A stretch of DNA of 8,111 nucleotides from Chloroflexota bacterium. Its GTDB lineage: Bacteria > Chloroflexota > Dormibacteria > CF-121. Where the stretch lies: the NCBI GenBank assembly GCA_005889395.1, contig VBFX01000271.1, positions 1 to 8,111 on the forward strand, given 5' to 3'. This document shows positions 6,234 to 8,111 of this stretch, in pieces. The translations under genes and the position numbers were made by a program. Positions within the stretch are counted from its first letter, which is position 1. Each line of letters begins with the position of its first letter. Under the pieces are notes generated by a model. The model was given only the letters and a program-made list of their open reading frames with translations. It was not told where the DNA came from and did not search any database.

Positions 6234-7192
6234 AACAGCTGCGGGCCCGGGCCGATTTCGAGACGGCCCGGATCCAGGCGTTCCTCCGCGATGCCGGGTC
6301 AGTGCTCCGCGGTGACACCAGGCCCCTCCTTTCCTTCGACGAGGTGCGGCGCGCCGCCCGGCTCGAAGGGCAGTCGTACCGCGGGCTCACGAACGTCCCG
6401 ATCGCCCACATTCGTGGCTCGGTCGGACGGCCGAATGACTTCGACGCCTCTTTTCTTCCGGTGAAGCCCCAGATGCGCAAGCGCTGGGAGCAGCTCGATG
6501 CGGCGATGCGGCGCGGCGAGGCGGTGCCTCCGATCGAGGTGTACCACCTCGGAGACGTCTACTTCGTCAAGGATGGGCACCACCGGGTATCCGTCGCCCG
6601 CCACCTCGGCTGGAAGACGATCCCGGCGAAGGTCATCGAGGTGAAGACGCGGGCACCGCTGACGGGTCATATGGACGCGGCCGCCCTGCTCCAGGCCAAG
6701 GAGTACGTCGATTTCCTCGAGCGAACCCAGCTCGATCGGGTGCGACCGCAGGCGTCGATCGCGGTCAGCCGGCTGGGACGCTACGACCGAATTTTCGAGG
6801 ATATCCTCGGGCACCGCTACTTCATGGGGTTGCAGCAGTACCGCGAAGTCGACATCGCCGAGGCCAGCGCCAGCTGGTACGACAACGTCTACAAGCCAAT
6901 CGCCGACCTGATCCGAGAGTACGACATCCTGTCGCACTTCCCCGGACGGACGGAAGCCGACCTCTACCTGTGGATTACGGCGCGGTGGCTCGAACTGAGC
7001 CAGACCCAGAAACCGGCGGGCCCAGCCGAGGCCATCGCCGATATCCTCTTCGAGACCGAGGGTACGGTTGCCGCGGTGCCTTCACCGCAGGTTCTCGCCG
7101 TCCTGAAGCGCTGGCTTGGTCCGCCGCGGCGTGCGATCGAGTTGCCCGCCAGGCTCATCCGTCGCGCGTCCACCCCCGCGTCCCGAGCCTGA
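6230..7192 (+). CDS. ParB/sulfiredoxin-fold domain protein with conserved HRYFMG C-terminal region
   Basis: This 320-residue protein has no membrane segment. Residues about 50-140 form a ParB-N-like domain: RGLTNVPIAHIRGSVGR (51-67), then PPIEVYHLGDVYFVKDGHHR (100-119), where DGHHRVSVAR corresponds to the GxHR nucleotide-binding box of ParB/Srx folds. Residues 155-250 hold a second conserved block: EYVDFLERTQLD, GHRYFMGLQQYRE (194-206), SWYDNVYKPI (215-224) and FPGRTEADLYLW (237-248). I recognise this combination from uncharacterised actinobacterial and Chloroflexota proteins often labelled transcriptional regulator or ParB-like, without a known function. There is no helix-turn-helix of the ParB centromere-binding type, so a role in chromosome segregation is unlikely. 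The start ATG 6230 overlaps the phosphoesterase stop by 4 nt, indicating translational coupling. It is the last gene of the operon. Confidence 0.82.
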   Translation: MKQLRARADFETARIQAFLRDAGSVLRGDTRPLLSFDEVRRAARLEGQSYRGLTNVPIAHIRGSVGRPNDFDASFLPVKPQMRKRWEQLDAAMRRGEAVPPIEVYHLGDVYFVKDGHHRVSVARHLGWKTIPAKVIEVKTRAPLTGHMDAAALLQAKEYVDFLERTQLDRVRPQASIAVSRLGRYDRIFEDILGHRYFMGLQQYREVDIAEASASWYDNVYKPIADLIREYDILSHFPGRTEADLYLWITARWLELSQTQKPAGPAEAIADILFETEGTVAAVPSPQVLAVLKRWLGPPRRAIELPARLIRRASTPASRA

Positions 7193-7205
7193 CGGCCGGG
7201 CCGGC
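7193..7205. terminator. GC-rich palindromic gap between convergent genes
   Basis: The 13 bases CGGCCGGGCCGGC separate the stop of the ParB-like gene from the stop of the ferredoxin gene. They contain GCCGG and CCGGC, 1 nt apart. The loop is too small for a good hairpin and no T-run follows, so termination here is possible on both strands but poorly supported. Confidence 0.2.
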
Positions 7206-7520
7206 TTAGATCTCGGTCTTTCGCTTCTCCGGGTACGCCGCGTTGATCTCAGCCCGTACGCGAGCCTTGTCGGCGTCGCTCTTGAAGTAGTCGAAATTCC
7301 AGGCGATGAATTTCTTCTGTTCCGGCGGGACCTCGTCCTCGGGAAAGATCGCCGCGACCGGGCAGGGGTCGACGCAGGCGCCACAATCGATGCACTCGTC
7401 CGGGTTGATGTAGAGCATCCGGTCCTCGGCTCCGCCCTCGATGATGCAGTCGACCGGACAGACGTCGACGCAGGATTTGTCTTTTAGATCGACGCAGGTT
7501 TCGGTGATGATGTAGGCCAT
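7206..7520 (-). CDS. fdxA: 7Fe-type ferredoxin ([3Fe-4S][4Fe-4S])
   Basis: This small electron carrier has 104 residues. The first cluster region is C9-x7-C17-x3-C21-P and the second is C43-x2-C46-x2-C49-x3-C53-P. The 7-residue gap between C9 and C17 is typical of seven-iron ferredoxins, where C9, C17 and C53 would hold [3Fe-4S] and C21, C43, C46 and C49 [4Fe-4S]. Cys25 is an extra cysteine, also common in this group. Residues 60-104 form the acidic/basic tail seen in the FdxA type. It is a plausible electron acceptor for KorAB, encoded 1.6 kb away on the other strand, and possibly the donor for AmrS; both roles are inferred. The start is ATG 7520. No Shine-Dalgarno is visible, and the upstream -10-like element predicts a leader of only about ten bases. 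The symbol reflects the type, not proven orthology. Confidence 0.93.
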   Translation of the reverse strand: MAYIITETCVDLKDKSCVDVCPVDCIIEGGAEDRMLYINPDECIDCGACVDPCPVAAIFPEDEVPPEQKKFIAWNFDYFKSDADKARVRAEINAAYPEKRKTEI

Positions 7521-7537
7521 TTCGTTTGCGAAAATTC

Positions 7538-7546
7538 ACTCTAGCA
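7538..7546 (-). promoter_or_regulatory. Extended -10 promoter element of the ferredoxin gene
   Basis: Read on the minus strand this is TGCTAGAGT, which fits an extended -10 (TGnTAnnnT). It ends 17 nt before the ATG at 7520, so transcription would start about ten bases upstream of the start codon. No convincing -35 hexamer lies at the right distance, which is acceptable for an extended -10 promoter. Confidence 0.4.
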
Positions 7547-7641
7547 CAGGGTTCCAAAAGGGTTTCAGGACCGTCACAGATCGGTCAGGTGGCGCTGCCC
7601 GGGGGTGGCAAGAGGTGGCTTGCGGACCGCGTTACGTCTTC

Positions 7642-8111
7642 GTGGCCCTCCCCAGACCGGCGTCCCCGCGTCTCGTGTTCAGGCCGGCGCGCCGCGTTTC
7701 ATGGGCAACCCGCATCTTCGCCATCCTGGTGCTCCTGCTGGCGGCAGGGGCCATCGGCGCCTTCCTGGAAGTCGTGCTGCCCCAGCGGGTGGCGCAGCTG
7801 GCGCAATCCGAATCCAGCGAGCTCGCGCAAGCGCGGACCGGCGCGGCGGACTCGAGCACTGCGGTAGCCACCCTCTGGACCGAGATCTCGGCCAGGGGCG
7901 GTATCGGCCTTTCGCCCGACCAGATCGCCAAAGACCTGGCGCTGGCGAAGGCCACGGAGAAGTCGGCGGACGACGCCCTGAGCCATATCCAGGCGGCGCA
8001 AACCTACATGGCGCAGGCCGACGGCCTCCCCTTCCAGTTTCACTCGCCCTCGTTCATCGCCACGGACCGTCCCGCCCTGCAGCACCTGGAGAAGGCGCTA
8101 CAGGCGACGAT
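7642..8111 (+). CDS. Unrecognised membrane-anchored protein, 3'-truncated by window edge
   Basis: The frame is open from 7516 to the window end without a stop; about 156 residues are visible from the GTG at 7642. An Arg/Pro-rich N-terminus is followed by one strong hydrophobic segment (IFAILVLLLAAGAIGAFL, residues 25-42), then a hydrophilic, Ala/Gln/Glu-rich, mostly helical region. By the positive-inside rule the short N-terminus is cytoplasmic and the rest extracytoplasmic. I do not recognise a family; the layout resembles a single-pass anchored helical protein. The start is uncertain: GTG at 7615, 7642 or 7675 are all in frame and none has a good ribosome binding site. The ATG at 7701 is out of frame. 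The gene is divergent from the ferredoxin, with about 120 nt between them if 7642 is right. Confidence 0.65.
   Translation, partial: MALPRPASPRLVFRPARRVSWATRIFAILVLLLAAGAIGAFLEVVLPQRVAQLAQSESSELAQARTGAADSSTAVATLWTEISARGGIGLSPDQIAKDLALAKATEKSADDALSHIQAAQTYMAQADGLPFQFHSPSFIATDRPALQHLEKALQAT

Noticed and set aside
7701..7703. ATG as start of the last gene
   Set aside because: It is out of frame with the membrane-protein coding frame, and its own frame does not encode the hydrophobic segment.
1..8111. CRISPR arrays, tRNA or rRNA genes, insertion sequences, toxin-antitoxin or phage-defence genes
   Set aside because: No regularly spaced repeats, cloverleaf-like segments, transposase motifs or terminal inverted repeats were seen by reading both strands.

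Overview
This is a high-GC window with short intergenic gaps and frequent GTG starts. The gene content is a Tad/CpaF secretion ATPase, an AmmeMemoRadiSam radical SAM enzyme, a two-gene 2-oxoacid:ferredoxin oxidoreductase with a fused gamma-alpha subunit, a 7Fe-type ferredoxin and a ParB-like protein with a conserved HRYFMG region. It suggests a soil- or sediment-type bacterium near Chloroflexota / Candidatus Dormibacterota, or possibly Actinomycetota. This placement is inferred from family resemblance and was not tested by a search.

Layout. Positions 1-1044 (+) hold the 3' part of a CpaF/TadA-type ATPase whose start lies outside the window. Positions 1051-1755 (-) hold a DUF6869-like protein, convergent with cpaF and built from two degenerate copies of the same helical unit. 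A 52-nt divergent intergenic region carries a good promoter that appears to give a leaderless amrS mRNA. From 1808 to 7192 (+) five tightly packed genes run in one direction: amrS, korA, korB, a small calcineurin-like phosphoesterase and a ParB-like protein. Neighbours overlap by 11, 8 and 4 nt at three junctions, and the fourth gap is 22 nt. Positions 7206-7520 (-) hold the ferredoxin. From about 7642 to the window end (+) an unrecognised membrane-anchored protein begins, divergent from the ferredoxin gene.

How the genes fit together. KorAB oxidises a 2-oxoacid (2-oxoglutarate is the likeliest substrate) with CoA and passes electrons to ferredoxin. A suitable ferredoxin gene lies about 1.6 kb downstream on the other strand, and the first gene of the operon is a radical SAM enzyme, a class that needs low-potential electrons. 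This makes a plausible redox neighbourhood.

The most striking observation is that korA is broken. At about 3810 the conserved T-S-G of the alpha subunit joins directly to G-L-P-T-R-T-E-Q in another frame. About 32 conserved residues and a non-multiple of three bases (about 98 nt, if family spacing holds) are missing. The rest of korA and all of korB look intact, so this is either a very recent deletion or an assembly error. Other points worth attention are a hairpin that buries the start codon of the phosphoesterase, and apparent leaderless or very-short-leader expression of amrS and the ferredoxin gene.
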